A stretch of DNA of 7,359 nt from Chloroflexota bacterium (GCA_026389635.1 JAPLHM010000151.1:1-7359); one strand, 5' to 3'. Positions 1 through 5,756 are shown, counted from the stretch's first letter. Notes: generated by a model not told the origin, from the sequence alone. A program made the numbers and translations.

Positions 1-1555
1 CTATCTCAACGAGGACCCCTGGGACCGGCTCAAAGACATCCGCAGCAGGGTCAAGCACACCCGCCTGCAAATGCTGCTGCGCGGGCAAAACCTGGTGGGA
101 TACCGCCACTACGCCGATGACGTGGTAAAAGAATTCGTGCGTTTAGCCACCAAGGATGGCGTGGACGTCTTCCGCATATTCGACGCGCTCAACGATATCC
201 GGAACATGGAGCTGGCCATACACGAGTGCAAGAAATACAAAGTACACGTGCAGGGCACGATATGTTACACCATCAGCCCGGTACACTCGGAGGAAGGCTT
301 CGCCGAGATGGCGCACAAACTGGAGAACTTAGGCTGCGACTCTATCTGCATCAAGGACATGGCCGGGCTTATCTCCCCACCCCGGGCCACGTCCCTTATA
401 AAAGCGATTAAAAAGAAGGTGACTGTTCCCATCGACCTGCACTCCCACTGCTCGAGCGGCATGGCGCCTATGAGCTACCAGGCCGCAGCCGAGGCAGGCG
501 CGGATATAGTTGATACCGCATTCTCTCCCTTCGCCTGGGGCACCTCGCAGCCACCCACCGAGAGCGTGGTGGCCGCCTTCCAGGGTACGCCCTGGGACAG
601 CGGGCTGGACCTGGAACTGCTCTACGAGATAGGCGAGGACTTTGCAGCCATGGCCGGCAAGTACCGCATGCTGATGACCGCCGAGGCCACGCGCCCCAGC
701 GTCAACGTGCTGCTGCACCAGATACCGGGCGGCATGTACTCAAACCTGATCAGCCAGTTGCGCGAGCAGAATGCGCTGGACAAGATAGGCGCGGTCCTCG
801 AGGAGATACCGAAGGTAAGGGCCGACCTGGGCTACCCGCCGCTGGTGACTCCCACCAGCCAGATCGTGGGCATACAGGCCGTGCTCAACGTTCTCAACGG
901 AGAGCGCTACAAGAAGGTGACCAAGGAGGTAAAGGACTACCTGCTGGGTTACTACGGCAGGCCGCCCGGCGAGGTCAACGCCGAGGTGCGCAAGATGGTG
1001 GCCGGGGACAATAAGATCATCAGCGCCAGGCCGGGGGAGCATATCAAACCCGAGCTGGCGAAATTGAAAGATGAGGCCCGCAAGCTGGGCGTACTGCACA
1101 AGGAAGAGGACCTGGTGACCTACGCCCTCTACCCGCAGGTAGCTGTCAAATTCCTGCGCGGCGAGGCCAAGGAGGAAGTGCTGTCCGGGCCGGCGCCCGC
1201 CGCGGCTTCCAGCCAGGCCGGGACGGATTTACCCAGTGAATTCAGCGTCGACGTGGACGGGGAGGTATTCAATATCAAGATAACCCCCGTTATGGGCAAT
1301 ACCGTGGACGTCAACCGCAAAAGCAAGGCCAGGGAGATACCCAAGGGCGCCGTGCTCTCCCCCATGCAGGGCATGGTGCTTACCGTCAAGGTCAAGGTGG
1401 GCGACAAGGTCAAGGAAGGGGATACCGTGGTGGTGACCGAGGCTATGAAGATGCAGAGCGACGTGCACAGCCCCTATACCGGCACGGTCAAGGAGATATT
1501 CGCCTTCAATGGCGAGATTGTGAATAAGGACGACGTCCTGATGGTGATCGAATGA
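1..1555 (+). CDS. pycB: Pyruvate carboxylase subunit B (carboxyltransferase plus biotin carrier), 5' partial
   Basis: The biotin-dependent carboxyltransferase subunit moves CO2 from carboxybiotin to pyruvate to give oxaloacetate in the cytoplasm. The frame is open from base 2 and encodes 517 residues; relatives have roughly 570-600, so about 50-80 N-terminal residues, including the usual DxHQS metal/substrate loop, lie outside the window. Numbering from the Met at base 71: K95 in IKDMAG fits the carbamylated metal-ligand lysine, H124 and H126 (DLHSH) fit the metal-binding pair, and T158 in WGTSQPP fits the catalytic threonine. A Pro/Ala-rich linker (about 373-386) leads to a biotinyl domain whose EAMKM places the biotin lysine at K460 (bases 1448-1450). 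The adjacent biotin carboxylase gene argues for a two-subunit pyruvate carboxylase rather than the Na+-pumping oxaloacetate decarboxylase alpha subunit, which is the close alternative. A methylmalonyl-CoA carboxyltransferase role is less likely. Confidence 0.9.
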   Translation, partial: YLNEDPWDRLKDIRSRVKHTRLQMLLRGQNLVGYRHYADDVVKEFVRLATKDGVDVFRIFDALNDIRNMELAIHECKKYKVHVQGTICYTISPVHSEEGFAEMAHKLENLGCDSICIKDMAGLISPPRATSLIKAIKKKVTVPIDLHSHCSSGMAPMSYQAAAEAGADIVDTAFSPFAWGTSQPPTESVVAAFQGTPWDSGLDLELLYEIGEDFAAMAGKYRMLMTAEATRPSVNVLLHQIPGGMYSNLISQLREQNALDKIGAVLEEIPKVRADLGYPPLVTPTSQIVGIQAVLNVLNGERYKKVTKEVKDYLLGYYGRPPGEVNAEVRKMVAGDNKIISARPGEHIKPELAKLKDEARKLGVLHKEEDLVTYALYPQVAVKFLRGEAKEEVLSGPAPAAASSQAGTDLPSEFSVDVDGEVFNIKITPVMGNTVDVNRKSKAREIPKGAVLSPMQGMVLTVKVKVGDKVKEGDTVVVTEAMKMQSDVHSPYTGTVKEIFAFNGEIVNKDDVLMVIE

Positions 1556-1563
1556 ACCACGCT

Positions 1564-1623
1564 TGTAGGGGCGGGTTTTTAAACCCGCCCGAGTGTGGGC
1601 GCAGCTAAAGCAACGCCCCTACA
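1564..1623. repeat. 60-bp palindromic intergenic element (REP/MITE-like)
   Basis: The ends are a perfect 10-bp inverted repeat: TGTAGGGGCG (1564-1573) and CGCCCCTACA (1614-1623). Nested at the left is a second perfect hairpin with 10-bp arms GGGCGGGTTT (1569-1578) and AAACCCGCCC (1581-1590) and a 2-base loop. The two pairings share bases 1569-1573, so they are alternative structures. No T-run follows either arm, so it does not look like an intrinsic terminator. It fills most of the 97-base gap between the two carboxylase genes. The GTAGGGGCGGGTTT/AAACCCGCCC pattern resembles short repeats I remember as scattered between genes in several bacterial genomes. Only one copy lies in this window, so calling it a repeat family member is inference. 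Confidence 0.6.
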
Positions 1624-1652
1624 TCGGTGAATTGCAGGATGGATGACTCGTA

Positions 1653-3146
1653 ATGCTAAAGAAGGTCTTGATCGCCAACCGCGGCGAGATCGCCATACGC
1701 GTCATGCGCGCCTGCCGCGAACTGGGCATCCGCACGGTGGCCGTGTACTCCGAGGCGGACCGGGACGCCATTTTCGCAAAATATGCCGACGAGGCCTACT
1801 GCATTGGCGCGCCGCCGGCCATCGAGAGCTACCTCAATATCAAGAAAATCATGGCCGCCGCCAAAGAAAGCGGGGCGGATGGCATACACCCGGGATACGG
1901 GTTCTTAGCCGAGAATCCCAGCTTCGCCTATTCCTGCGAGCGCGAGGGCATCAAGTTCATCGGACCTTCCAGCCGCGTGATCGAACTGATGGGCAGCAAG
2001 ATCGCGGCGCGCAAGGAGATGAGCAGGGCAGGGGTGCCCATCACGCCGGGCACCGAGGACGCGGTCAGCGATTTCAGGGAAGCCCGCAAGATCGCTAAAG
2101 AGATCGGCTATCCCATCATAATCAAGCCCTCCGGCGGCGGGGGCGGCATCGGCATGACTATTGTGCAGGACGAGGCCGGCCTCAAGAAAGGCCTGGAGAT
2201 GTCGGCCAAGATAGCGGCCAGCACCTTCGGCATGCCGGAGATCTACATCGAGAAATACATCCTGCACCCGCGCCACATCGAGTTCCAGGTGATGGCAGAC
2301 GCCCACGGCAATGTAATCCACCTGGGCGAGCGCGAGTGCTCCATCCAGCGCCGTCACCAGAAACTGATCGAGGAAGCGCCCTCCCCCGCCCTGACCGCGG
2401 AGCTGCGCGCCCGCATGGGAGAAATAGCGGTACAGGCGGCAAGGCAGATCAAGTATGAGAACGCCGGCACCATAGAGTTCATCTTCTCCAAGGGCGAGTT
2501 CTTCTTTATGGAGATGAACACGCGCATCCAGGTGGAGCACCCGGTGACCGAGATGGTGACGGGCATCGACCTGGTCAAGGAACAACTGCTGATCGCGTCC
2601 GGCCAAACCCTGAGCATAAAGCAGGAGGACGTTAAGATGAACGGCTGGGCCATAGAATGCCGCATCAATGCCGAGGACCCGCTCAATAATTTCGTGCCCT
2701 CACCGGGCAAGCTGCGGGGCTACCGCTCTCCCGGCGGCACCGGCATCAGGGTCGACAGCGGGGTGCACACGCGCTACACCATCTCACCCAACTACGACCC
2801 CATGATCTCCAAGCTGGTGGCCTGGGGCCGCGACAGGGACGAGGCTATCGAGCGTATGAAACGCGCCCTCTATGAATACGTGATAGTGGGCGTGAAGACC
2901 AACATACCCTTCCACAAGGCGGTCATGGAGAACCCGCGCTTCCGCAGCGGGGAACTTGGTACACATTTTATTACCCAGGAAACGACGCTGATCGACGATA
3001 TGCAGGCCATCATGGCCAGGGAAAAGCCGCTGGAGGAGAAGCTGTCGCAAGTGTTCGACGACAGCAAAAGGGCGGCGGCCGTAGCGGCAGCCGTAGCCTA
3101 CACCCAGATGATGCAGAAAAATCCCAGGGGCGGAGCGGACTCATAA
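1653..3146 (+). CDS. pycA: Pyruvate carboxylase subunit A (biotin carboxylase)
   Basis: This ATP-grasp enzyme carboxylates the biotin carried by the upstream subunit, using ATP and bicarbonate. The 497 residues contain an N-terminal biotin carboxylase domain (KVLIANRGEIAIR at 4-16), the HPGYGFLAEN motif (79-88), the ATP-binding Gly-rich loop (158-168), the ATP-grasp core with K237 in QRRHQK, R291 and E295 in NTRIQVEHPVTE, and R337 in ECRINAEDP. These match catalytic residues known from E. coli AccC (K238, R292, E296, R338). The Gly-rich loop reads GGGGGIGM, with Ile where AccC has Arg; I recall this form from archaeal-type PycA. Length (AccC is 449) and the C-terminal extension after KTNIPFH also fit PycA. 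The start is the ATG at 1653, with a purine-rich AGGATGGA about 9 bases upstream. No biotinyl domain is present, as expected. The alternative name is acetyl-CoA carboxylase biotin carboxylase subunit (accC). Confidence 0.9.
   Translation: MLKKVLIANRGEIAIRVMRACRELGIRTVAVYSEADRDAIFAKYADEAYCIGAPPAIESYLNIKKIMAAAKESGADGIHPGYGFLAENPSFAYSCEREGIKFIGPSSRVIELMGSKIAARKEMSRAGVPITPGTEDAVSDFREARKIAKEIGYPIIIKPSGGGGGIGMTIVQDEAGLKKGLEMSAKIAASTFGMPEIYIEKYILHPRHIEFQVMADAHGNVIHLGERECSIQRRHQKLIEEAPSPALTAELRARMGEIAVQAARQIKYENAGTIEFIFSKGEFFFMEMNTRIQVEHPVTEMVTGIDLVKEQLLIASGQTLSIKQEDVKMNGWAIECRINAEDPLNNFVPSPGKLRGYRSPGGTGIRVDSGVHTRYTISPNYDPMISKLVAWGRDRDEAIERMKRALYEYVIVGVKTNIPFHKAVMENPRFRSGELGTHFITQETTLIDDMQAIMAREKPLEEKLSQVFDDSKRAAAVAAAVAYTQMMQKNPRGGADS
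3132..3135 (+). promoter_or_regulatory. Ribosome binding site GGAG for the YihY gene
   Basis: GGAG, within the run AGGGGCGGAG (3126-3135), sits 7 bases before the ATA at 3143. This is normal Shine-Dalgarno spacing for a start at 3143 and supports translation beginning there despite the unusual codon. It lies inside the 3' end of the biotin carboxylase gene, consistent with translational coupling. Confidence 0.45.
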
Positions 3147-4006
3147 ATATTTGGGCGGCTGTAAAAAACAACCGGGTTATTTCCCTGCTTTGGACCACGT
3201 TTGATGAATTCTACGCGGACAGCAGCACTACGCTGGCGGCGGCCGTAGCCTACGGCCTGCTCTTCTCGCTTTTCCCTTTCGCCCTGGTAATGATATCACT
3301 TGCCGGCTACATGATGTCCTCCCCTGAAATTGAAAACCAGGTCATTACTGCTATGGGAACCCTTATCCCGGTAGCCAGAGGACTGATAGTAAATACACTG
3401 GAAACCGTTATAAAGGCACGCGAAGCCACGGGTATAATAGCGCTGTTGCTGCTCGCCTGGAGCGCGCTGGCATTCTTCAATGCCCTGCGCACCTCTCTCA
3501 ACCGTGCCTGGGGCGCGCCCTCCGGTCAAACTTATGTCAAAGGGCGGCTTATTGATGTCAGCATGCTGGTGCTGGCAGTGTTAGGCCTGCTTGTCTTCAC
3601 CTGGCTCACCACCACCATCCATTTTATGCATGAATCGAACACGCAACTCTGGATATTTAAATTCACCAAAACCAGCCTCTTCGCAAAGATGGTTTTCACG
3701 CTGTTCAGCGGTGTGCTGGCCTACGCCGTGATACTCTTGCTTTACCGTTTCGTCCCCAGAAAGCGGCCAAAATTGAAGCATATCTGGCTGGGCGCGCTGC
3801 TGGCCGCCATCGGCTTCGAAATCATCCGGTTCGCCTTCGTCTGGTACGTAAAAAACTTCGCCCAGTACAACCTTGTTTACGGCCCGATCAGTTCGGTCAT
3901 AGCCCTGCTTACGTTCATCTACCTCACGGCCTGGGTGCTGCTCTTCTTCGCCAGGTTCAGTTACGTCAAGATGCGCCGGGACGGTGAAGGACCGCTTCTA
4001 CTTTGA
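3143..4006 (+). CDS. YihY/BrkB-family inner membrane protein with non-canonical start
   Basis: From the ATA at 3143 the frame encodes 287 residues, the usual length for the YihY/BrkB (UPF0761) family; a role in transport or envelope function is not established. About six membrane segments are seen near residues 32-56, 96-115, 136-160, 183-203, 215-236 and 248-270. Family-like motifs include LAAAVAYGLLFSLFPF (TM1), LRTSLNRAWG after TM2, and YGPISSVIALLTFIYL (TM6). The first ATG in frame is 3290, but starting there would remove much of TM1 and the conserved LAAA-AY-SLFP stretch, so the true start must be upstream. No ATG, GTG or TTG occurs in frame between 3041 and 3290. ATA 3143 overlaps the upstream TAA stop (ATAA) and has a well-spaced GGAG; ATT at 3149 is an alternative. 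The gene could also be impaired at its start. Family assignment is firm; the start is uncertain. Confidence 0.82.
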   Translation: MNIWAAVKNNRVISLLWTTFDEFYADSSTTLAAAVAYGLLFSLFPFALVMISLAGYMMSSPEIENQVITAMGTLIPVARGLIVNTLETVIKAREATGIIALLLLAWSALAFFNALRTSLNRAWGAPSGQTYVKGRLIDVSMLVLAVLGLLVFTWLTTTIHFMHESNTQLWIFKFTKTSLFAKMVFTLFSGVLAYAVILLLYRFVPRKRPKLKHIWLGALLAAIGFEIIRFAFVWYVKNFAQYNLVYGPISSVIALLTFIYLTAWVLLFFARFSYVKMRRDGEGPLLL

Positions 4007-4042
4007 CAGACAAGATGTCAAAGGCCGGGCTTAGCAATGCTG

Positions 4043-4048
4043 TATAAT
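4043..4048 (+). promoter_or_regulatory. Possible -10 box before the exonuclease-like gene
   Basis: TATAAT lies 17 bases before the ATG at 4066, in the 59-base gap after the YihY gene. No good -35 is found at 17 bases: a perfect TTGACA at 4003-4008 is 34 bases away, which is too far. The match may be chance in an AT-richer gap; the gene could equally be read from the upstream operon. Confidence 0.25.
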
Positions 4049-4065
4049 CTCAACAAGGATTTGTC

Positions 4066-4587
4066 ATGATCGGTTTCCCCGACGCTTACCTGGACATAGA
4101 AACCACCGGCCTGTACCCCCACGAAAGCAGGATCACCGTTATCGGGATATATTTCTGCAATGGTGACGACGGCAGGCTGGTGCAGCTTTACGACGCTAAG
4201 CTCACCTGCAAGAACCTGCTGAATGCCATGGAGGGGACAGAGCGCATGTTTACCTATAACGGCAGCCGCTTCGATATCCCTTTCATCCGCACCCACCTGG
4301 GGCCGGACCTGGCGCTCATGCATCCGCATACCGACCTGATGTATAAATGCTGGGACCACAACCTGCGCGGCGGCTTCAAGAGGGTCTTAAAACACCTGGG
4401 CATCTCCAGGGAGACCGACGGGCTCAACGGGCTGGACGCGATATGGCTGTGGCAGCAGTATAAAAGGTCAAACGACCGGGCTGCCCTCGACTTGCTGCTG
4501 CGCTACAACAGGGATGATATCGTCAACCTCAGGCAGCTCAGAGATGCCCTGGCCGAGATCAATATGCCCAGGGTAGCGCAACTATAG
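4066..4587 (+). CDS. DEDDy-type 3'-5' exonuclease-like protein (YprB RNase H-like fold)
   Basis: This 173-residue protein looks like a stand-alone DEDD-superfamily nuclease that would remove nucleotides from 3' ends using two metal ions. ExoI is YLDIETTGL with D10 and E12. ExoII is YNGSRFDIPFI with N65 and D70. ExoIII is YNRDDIVNL with Y147 and D151, a Y-x3-D pattern that marks the DEDDy branch. All four acidic ligands and the tyrosine are present, so an active enzyme is expected. It resembles the RNase H-like domain of B. subtilis YprB but lacks the C-terminal region of that longer protein, and no polymerase or helicase domain is attached. The ATG at 4066 is preceded by AAGGAT (4055-4060). 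It follows the YihY gene by 59 bases and ends at the terminator before convergent genes. Substrate (DNA or RNA) is not known. Confidence 0.85.
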   Translation: MIGFPDAYLDIETTGLYPHESRITVIGIYFCNGDDGRLVQLYDAKLTCKNLLNAMEGTERMFTYNGSRFDIPFIRTHLGPDLALMHPHTDLMYKCWDHNLRGGFKRVLKHLGISRETDGLNGLDAIWLWQQYKRSNDRAALDLLLRYNRDDIVNLRQLRDALAEINMPRVAQL

Positions 4588-4591
4588 GGAT

Positions 4592-4651
4592 CCTGTAAAA
4601 GGGACAACAGAAAAGGAGCCGTCCGGTGGGCGGCCCCTTTTGATTTACAGG
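4592..4651. terminator. Bidirectional terminator between convergent genes
   Basis: The core stem pairs AAAAGGAGCCG (4611-4621) with CGGCCCCTTTT (4631-4641) around a 9-base loop. An outer perfect 8-bp pair, CCTGTAAA (4592-4599) and TTTACAGG (4644-4651), encloses it. The A-run and T-run flanking the GC core make it usable in both directions. The single imperfect position (4617/4635) is an A-C mismatch in the + transcript but a G-U wobble in the - transcript, so the stem is slightly better for the - strand gene. It lies in the 74-base gap between the stops at 4587 and 4662. Confidence 0.8.
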
Positions 4652-4661
4652 TAACTGATGT

Positions 4662-5000
4662 TTATTTCGCTATTTTGTCGAGCTCTTTGATGTGGGTGTC
4701 GATGCCTTTGCCGAATAGCTTCAGTACGATCGGATCGCCGCTGCCATACTTCTTGTAAACCCTGCAGGTCTCGCAGATGCTGGTGTCGCGGCCCGTGGCG
4801 CCCCTGTCATCCAGCTTGCAGTAGGTCCCCTCGATCTCCCAGCAGGGCAGGAACTGGTATTTCTCGACCGGGCATTCGCTCTTTATCATCTCCGGGCAGT
4901 TGCAGAGCTCCCAGCAGGGCGCCTTGTCGGTCCAGAAATTTACGCCTTTCTCCTCTTTTACCCCGGTTTCTTTGTTAACCCTCACTTTAGTTTCAGCCAT
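4662..5000 (-). CDS. Small cysteine-rich two-CW domain protein, copy 1
   Basis: This 112-residue protein has no signal peptide or membrane segment and is probably cytoplasmic. It carries eight cysteines: C29, C33, C35, C43, C53, C61, C76 and C79. Two of them start CWE motifs (APCWEL at 27-32, LPCWEIEGTYC at 51-61), followed by a CxxC (ICETCRVY at 75-82). The CW...CP...CW..GTxC...CxxC order matches what I remember as the 'two-CW domain', often found attached to chemotaxis receptors and sensor proteins; here it stands alone. The layout suggests metal or Fe-S binding, but no function is established and no CxxCH haem motif is present. AGGAGG lies 8 bases before the ATG. The gene is 66% identical at protein level (74 of 112 positions, no gaps) to its neighbour at 5204-5545 and is transcribed separately from it. 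It converges on the exonuclease-like gene. Confidence 0.85.
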   Translation of the reverse strand: MAETKVRVNKETGVKEEKGVNFWTDKAPCWELCNCPEMIKSECPVEKYQFLPCWEIEGTYCKLDDRGATGRDTSICETCRVYKKYGSGDPIVLKLFGKGIDTHIKELDKIAK

Positions 5001-5052
5001 CTTATTTTCCTCCTATTTGTTTCGTCGGTTGATTACTTTTTCTTACACTAAC

Positions 5053-5125
5053 AATTTATCACGCGCATTGCGCAGCGCCATCCGCTTTAACGCTTAATTT
5101 GCTTTTGCGCAAAAGCGCAACTGTC
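5053..5125 (-). promoter_or_regulatory. Upstream control block of two-CW copy 1 with inverted repeat
   Basis: This block aligns without gaps to 5588-5660 (47 of 73 positions identical). Reading on the - strand, both share an inverted repeat, TTAAGC, the 11-mer GCGGATGGCGC and TAAATT, in that order before the gene; TAAATT (+ strand 5053-5058) is a possible -10 box. At the far end, 5101-5116 is a perfect 16-bp palindrome (GCTTTTGCGCAAAAGC), and TTGCGC (5105-5110) also pairs with GCGCAA (5115-5120) around AAAA. Conservation between two diverged copies suggests binding by a shared regulator; promoter elements are inferred. Confidence 0.5.
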
Positions 5126-5144
5126 AACATCCCTTCCGCACAAT

Positions 5145-5178
5145 AAAAAAGGTTCCCCCTCCTCGCGGAGGGGGAACC
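5145..5178 (-). terminator. Intrinsic terminator of two-CW copy 2
   Basis: Perfect 12-bp arms GGTTCCCCCTCC (5151-5162) and GGAGGGGGAACC (5167-5178) enclose a 4-base loop. On the - strand the loop reads GCGA, a GNRA tetraloop, and the stem is followed directly by six U residues (AAAAAA at 5145-5150 on +). It starts 26 bases after the stop of the 5204-5545 gene. This is a textbook rho-independent terminator and separates the two paralogous genes into independent transcripts. Confidence 0.93.
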
Positions 5179-5203
5179 GTATCCCTCGTGCTGCGGGTTA
5201 AAT

Positions 5204-5545
5204 TCAGGCTGCCGCCACCTGTTCAAGCATCTTGAGTGAAGTATTGATGCCGCGGCCAAGCAGCTTCATCTGGATGGGCTTGCCGCCGCCGTAGTTCTTG
5301 TAAACCCGGCAGACCTCGCAGATGCTGGTGTCCTTGCCGTCTGCGCCGTAGTCGTCCAGCTTGCAGTATGTGCCTTCGATCTCCCAGCAGGGCAGGAACT
5401 GGTATTTGAAGGCCGGGCATTCGGCTTTCACCATGTTGGTGCAGTGCGAGAGCTCCCAGCACGGCGCCTTGTCGTTCCAGAAATTGAACCCGCGCTCTTC
5501 CCTGACTCCGGGTGCTTTTTCAACTTTCTCTACTGTCTTGGCCAT
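5204..5545 (-). CDS. Small cysteine-rich two-CW domain protein, copy 2
   Basis: This 113-residue paralogue of the 4662-5000 gene has seven cysteines: C29, C35, C43, C53, C61, C76 and C79. It shares the two CW motifs (APCWEL, LPCWEIEGTYC) and the CxxC (ICEVCRVY), but C33 of the other copy is Ser here. The seven shared cysteines are therefore the likely core ligands and C33 is dispensable. The N-terminal ~20 residues and the C-terminal tail vary most; residues 47-65 are almost unchanged, and a 32-base stretch of DNA is identical between the copies (4831-4862 and 5376-5407), pointing to fairly recent duplication or gene conversion. AGGAGG lies 8 bases before the ATG, as in copy 1. The gene has its own terminator (5145-5178) and its own upstream block, and is divergent from the MFS gene. 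Function unknown; a metal or Fe-S site is inferred from the cysteines. Confidence 0.85.
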   Translation of the reverse strand: MAKTVEKVEKAPGVREERGFNFWNDKAPCWELSHCTNMVKAECPAFKYQFLPCWEIEGTYCKLDDYGADGKDTSICEVCRVYKNYGGGKPIQMKLLGRGINTSLKMLEQVAAA

Positions 5546-5587
5546 TTCGTTTTCCTCCTGTCCTTGGTTGTTCTCCAGGTTGACTAT

Positions 5588-5660
5588 AATTTAACACCGC
5601 AGACTATTGGCGCCATCCGCCATTATGCTTAACCTGCAGTTGCGCTTTTGCGCAACTGCC
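5588..5660 (-). promoter_or_regulatory. Upstream control block of two-CW copy 2 with strong inverted repeat
   Basis: This is the counterpart of 5053-5125. It contains a perfect inverted repeat with 10-bp arms GCAGTTGCGC (5636-5645) and GCGCAACTGC (5650-5659) around TTTT, then, toward the gene on the - strand, TTAAGC, GCGGATGGCGC and TAAATT. The repeat centre is about 100 bases upstream of the two-CW start and about 65 bases before the MFS -10 box, so one regulator could act on both divergent genes. Operator function is inferred from symmetry and conservation. Confidence 0.5.
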
Positions 5661-5709
5661 CATACGCCTTGATGCTGAGGTGCATTCATTATCCAATTCC
5701 ACTCCTGAG

Positions 5710-5718
5710 TGATATAAT
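5710..5718 (+). promoter_or_regulatory. Extended -10 promoter of the MFS gene
   Basis: TGATATAAT is a perfect extended -10 element (TGnTATAAT). At 17-base spacing the -35 position (5690-5695) reads TATCCA, a poor match, which extended -10 promoters tolerate. Transcription would start near 5725, giving a leader of about 40 bases before the ATG at 5766. It also argues that the in-frame ATG at 5718 is not a real start, since that codon overlaps the -10 box. Confidence 0.6.
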
Positions 5719-5750
5719 TGCTCTTCGTCCAGGTACAATCGAATGTCTAC

Positions 5751-5756
5751 GGGGAG
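5751..5756 (+). promoter_or_regulatory. Ribosome binding site of the MFS gene
   Basis: GGGGAG lies 9 bases before the ATG at 5766. It fixes that ATG as the start rather than the in-frame ATG at 5718, which would add 16 residues unlike a transporter N-terminus. Confidence 0.7.

Noticed and set aside
1569..1590. Hairpin as a terminator after the carboxyltransferase gene
   Set aside because: There is no T-run after the stem, and the next gene encodes the partner subunit expected in the same transcript.
1639..1653. Four-codon mini-ORF (ATG GAT GAC TCG TAA) overlapping the biotin carboxylase start as TAATG
   Set aside because: It could act in translational coupling, but four codons with no clear ribosome site of its own is well within chance, so it is not annotated.
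1643..2098. + strand open frame of 151 codons overlapping the start of the biotin carboxylase gene
   Set aside because: The translation is Arg/Gly/His-rich low-complexity sequence, typical of a GC-rich gene read in the wrong frame.
1905..2606. - strand open frame of 233 codons
   Set aside because: It is antisense to the biotin carboxylase gene, whose catalytic motifs are all present in the + frame; the antisense product has no domain signature.
3114..3125. Possible -1 frameshift site (G AAA AAT) joining the biotin carboxylase and YihY frames
   Set aside because: The heptamer does not fit the X XXY YYZ rule, and no following stem-loop or pseudoknot was identified. Re-initiation at the ATAA overlap is simpler.
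4003..4008. Perfect TTGACA -35-like hexamer at the end of the YihY gene
   Set aside because: It overlaps the TGA stop, and no -10 box lies 16-18 bases downstream; the nearest TATAAT is 34 bases away.
5582..5590. TATAAT on the + strand as a second MFS promoter
   Set aside because: No matching -35 at normal spacing, and it would give a 170-base leader crossing the inverted repeat. The extended -10 at 5710 is the better candidate.
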